5,846 nt of DNA from Paracoccaceae bacterium. Its GTDB lineage: Bacteria > Pseudomonadota > Alphaproteobacteria > Rhodobacterales > Rhodobacteraceae. Below, piece by piece: positions 4,590-5,846 of the stretch. Below the pieces are notes generated by a model. It searched no databases. It worked only from the letters and a program-made list of their open reading frames with translations, and had not been told where the DNA came from. The position numbers were made by a program, and so were the translations under genes. Numbering within the stretch: position 1 is the stretch's first letter; each line of letters begins with the position of its first letter. Location: assembly GCA_024742655.1 (NCBI GenBank), contig JANSYB010000174.1:1-5846 (forward strand). Direction: 5' to 3'.

Positions 4590-5846
4590 ATGAAGAAATT
4601 CTTTATGTCCGCCGCGATCGGCACGCTGGCCGGCGTGCTTGTCACGACGCAGGTGGCCGCGCCCCTGCTGGCGCAGGAATCGGCGAAGACCACGAACGTC
4701 TATGAGCAGCTTGACCTGTTCGGCGATATTTTCGAGCGGATCCGTTCCCAGTACGTCGAGGAGGTGGACGAAGGCGAGCTGATCGAGGCGGCCATCAACG
4801 GCATGCTGACCTCGCTTGACCCGCATTCCAGTTACCTGTCGCCGGATGATGCCGCGAACATGCGTGTGCAGACGCGGGGCGAGTTCGGCGGCCTCGGGAT
4901 CGAGGTCACGCAGGAAGATGGCTTCGTCAAGGTGGTCTCGCCCATCGACGGCACACCGGCCGACAATGCCGGGATCGAGGCCGGCGATTTCATCACCCAT
5001 GTCGACGGTGAAAGCGTGCTTGGCCTGACCCTGGACGAGGCGGTTGAAATGATGCGCGGCCCCGTGGGCAGCGAGATCGTGATCACCGTGGTACGCGAGG
5101 GCGAGGCGGAACCCTTTGACGTCTCGATCGTGCGCGACACGATCAAGCTGACCGCCGTGCGCGCGCGCACCGAACAGCAAAGCGTCATCTTGCGGGTGAC
5201 AACCTTCAACGACCAGACCTTCAAGAACCTGGAAAACGGCCTGGCCGAGCAGGTCGAGGCCGCCGGTGGTGCCGACAAGATCAACGGTATCGTTCTGGAT
5301 CTGCGCAACAACCCCGGTGGCCTGCTGACCCAGGCGATCAAGGTGTCCGACGCCTTCCTTGAAAAAGGCGAAATCGTCAGCACCCGGGGACGCGCGCCCG
5401 AGGACGGAGAGCGTTTCAACGCCACGCCCGGCGACCTGACCGACGGCAAACCGATCGTGGTTCTGATCAACGGCGGCTCTGCCAGTGCGTCGGAAATCGT
5501 GGCCGGTGCGCTGCAGGATCATCGCCGCGCAATCGTGGTGGGCACCAAGAGCTTCGGCAAGGGATCGGTGCAGACGGTGATGCCACTGCGCGGGGATGGC
5601 GCGATGCGCCTGACCACGGCGCGGTATTACACACCCTCGGGCCGCTCGATCCAGGCGCTTGGCGTCAGCCCGGACATCGTTGTCGAACAGCCCCGCCGCG
5701 CCCCCGAAAGCGAAGAGGAAGAGGGCGAAAGCCCGCGTTCGCGCAGCGAGGCCGACCTGCGCGGCAGCCTCGACAATGACAGCCTGTCCGAGGACGAGAT
5801 CCGCCAGATCGAAGAGGACCGCGCCAAGGCCGAACAGGCCGCCAAG
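4590..5846 (+). CDS. ctpA: Carboxy-terminal processing protease CtpA (S41), 3' end outside window
   Basis: Exported serine protease that trims or degrades periplasmic proteins from their C termini. 419 codons are visible and the frame is still open at the edge; relatives run about 440-450 residues, so little is missing. Order: signal peptide 1-28 (MKKFF, hydrophobic core, likely cut after LLA before Gln29); an N-terminal segment with SLDPHSSYL; PDZ domain about 97-183 beginning GEFGGLGIEV; S41 core with LDLRNNPGG (239-244), SASASE with nucleophile Ser299, and GKGSVQ with catalytic Lys324 and Gln328 (the Ser/Lys spacing of 25 fits CtpB). YTPSGRSIQ and GVSPDIVVE follow. The visible C terminus is a highly charged, Glu-rich tail. 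GAAGGA (4574-4579) overlaps the end of the EnvC-like gene and serves as ribosome binding site, 10 bases before the ATG; the intergenic gap is 7 bases, so the genes are co-transcribed. Substrates are unknown; envelope hydrolases are a reasonable guess. Confidence 0.97.
   Translation, partial: MKKFFMSAAIGTLAGVLVTTQVAAPLLAQESAKTTNVYEQLDLFGDIFERIRSQYVEEVDEGELIEAAINGMLTSLDPHSSYLSPDDAANMRVQTRGEFGGLGIEVTQEDGFVKVVSPIDGTPADNAGIEAGDFITHVDGESVLGLTLDEAVEMMRGPVGSEIVITVVREGEAEPFDVSIVRDTIKLTAVRARTEQQSVILRVTTFNDQTFKNLENGLAEQVEAAGGADKINGIVLDLRNNPGGLLTQAIKVSDAFLEKGEIVSTRGRAPEDGERFNATPGDLTDGKPIVVLINGGSASASEIVAGALQDHRRAIVVGTKSFGKGSVQTVMPLRGDGAMRLTTARYYTPSGRSIQALGVSPDIVVEQPRRAPESEEEEGESPRSRSEADLRGSLDNDSLSEDEIRQIEEDRAKAEQAAK

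Noticed and set aside
3542..4693. 383-codon open frame on the minus strand opposite the EnvC-like gene
   Set aside because: It is antisense to a well-supported gene with signal peptide and LytM homology, and the product shows no recognisable domain. It is explained by codon bias.
4563..5522. 319-codon open frame on the minus strand opposite ctpA
   Set aside because: It mirrors the S41 protease core, which has its full catalytic set on the + strand. The antisense product is not recognisable.

Overview
The window is GC-rich DNA with a strong G/C preference at third codon positions. Its gene order (rsfS, rlmH, gpmI, an EnvC-like gene, ctpA) and protein wording suggest an alphaproteobacterium, most likely of the Rhodobacterales (Roseobacter/Rhodobacter relatives). 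That placement is from family knowledge and not from a database search. All genes supported here lie on the + strand, and the coding sequences fill nearly the whole window.

Layout: (1) bases 2-607 hold the C-terminal part of an MscS-family mechanosensitive channel, cut by the window edge. (2) A short spacer (608 to about 800) carries a plausible sigma-70 promoter and a very strong ribosome binding site, followed by the ribosome silencing factor gene rsfS, whose exact start is unsettled. (3) rlmH, a 23S rRNA pseudouridine methyltransferase, starts on the base after the rsfS stop. (4) A gene-free spacer of 304 bases (1628-1931) contains a GC hairpin and a striking 59-base inverted repeat that looks like two head-to-head copies of an intergenic repeat, then a leader with small hairpins. 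(5) gpmI (cofactor-independent phosphoglycerate mutase), an EnvC-like divisome hydrolase activator and the protease gene ctpA follow as a tight operon: ATGA overlap, then a 7-base gap. ctpA is still open at the right edge.

The genes make two functional groups. rsfS and rlmH both act on the large ribosomal subunit: RsfS binds uL14 and blocks subunit joining, and RlmH modifies 23S rRNA on assembled ribosomes. The second group joins a glycolytic/gluconeogenic enzyme (GpmI) to two exported envelope proteins, a catalytically degenerate LytM factor expected to switch on an amidase at division, and a carboxy-terminal processing protease expected to trim periplasmic proteins.

This is mostly a housekeeping region. 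I do not see a defence system, CRISPR array, mobile-element gene, tRNA or rRNA. The parts most worth a second look are non-coding: the start region of rsfS with its strong ribosome binding site in front of an out-of-frame 18-codon ORF, and the double inverted repeat before gpmI.
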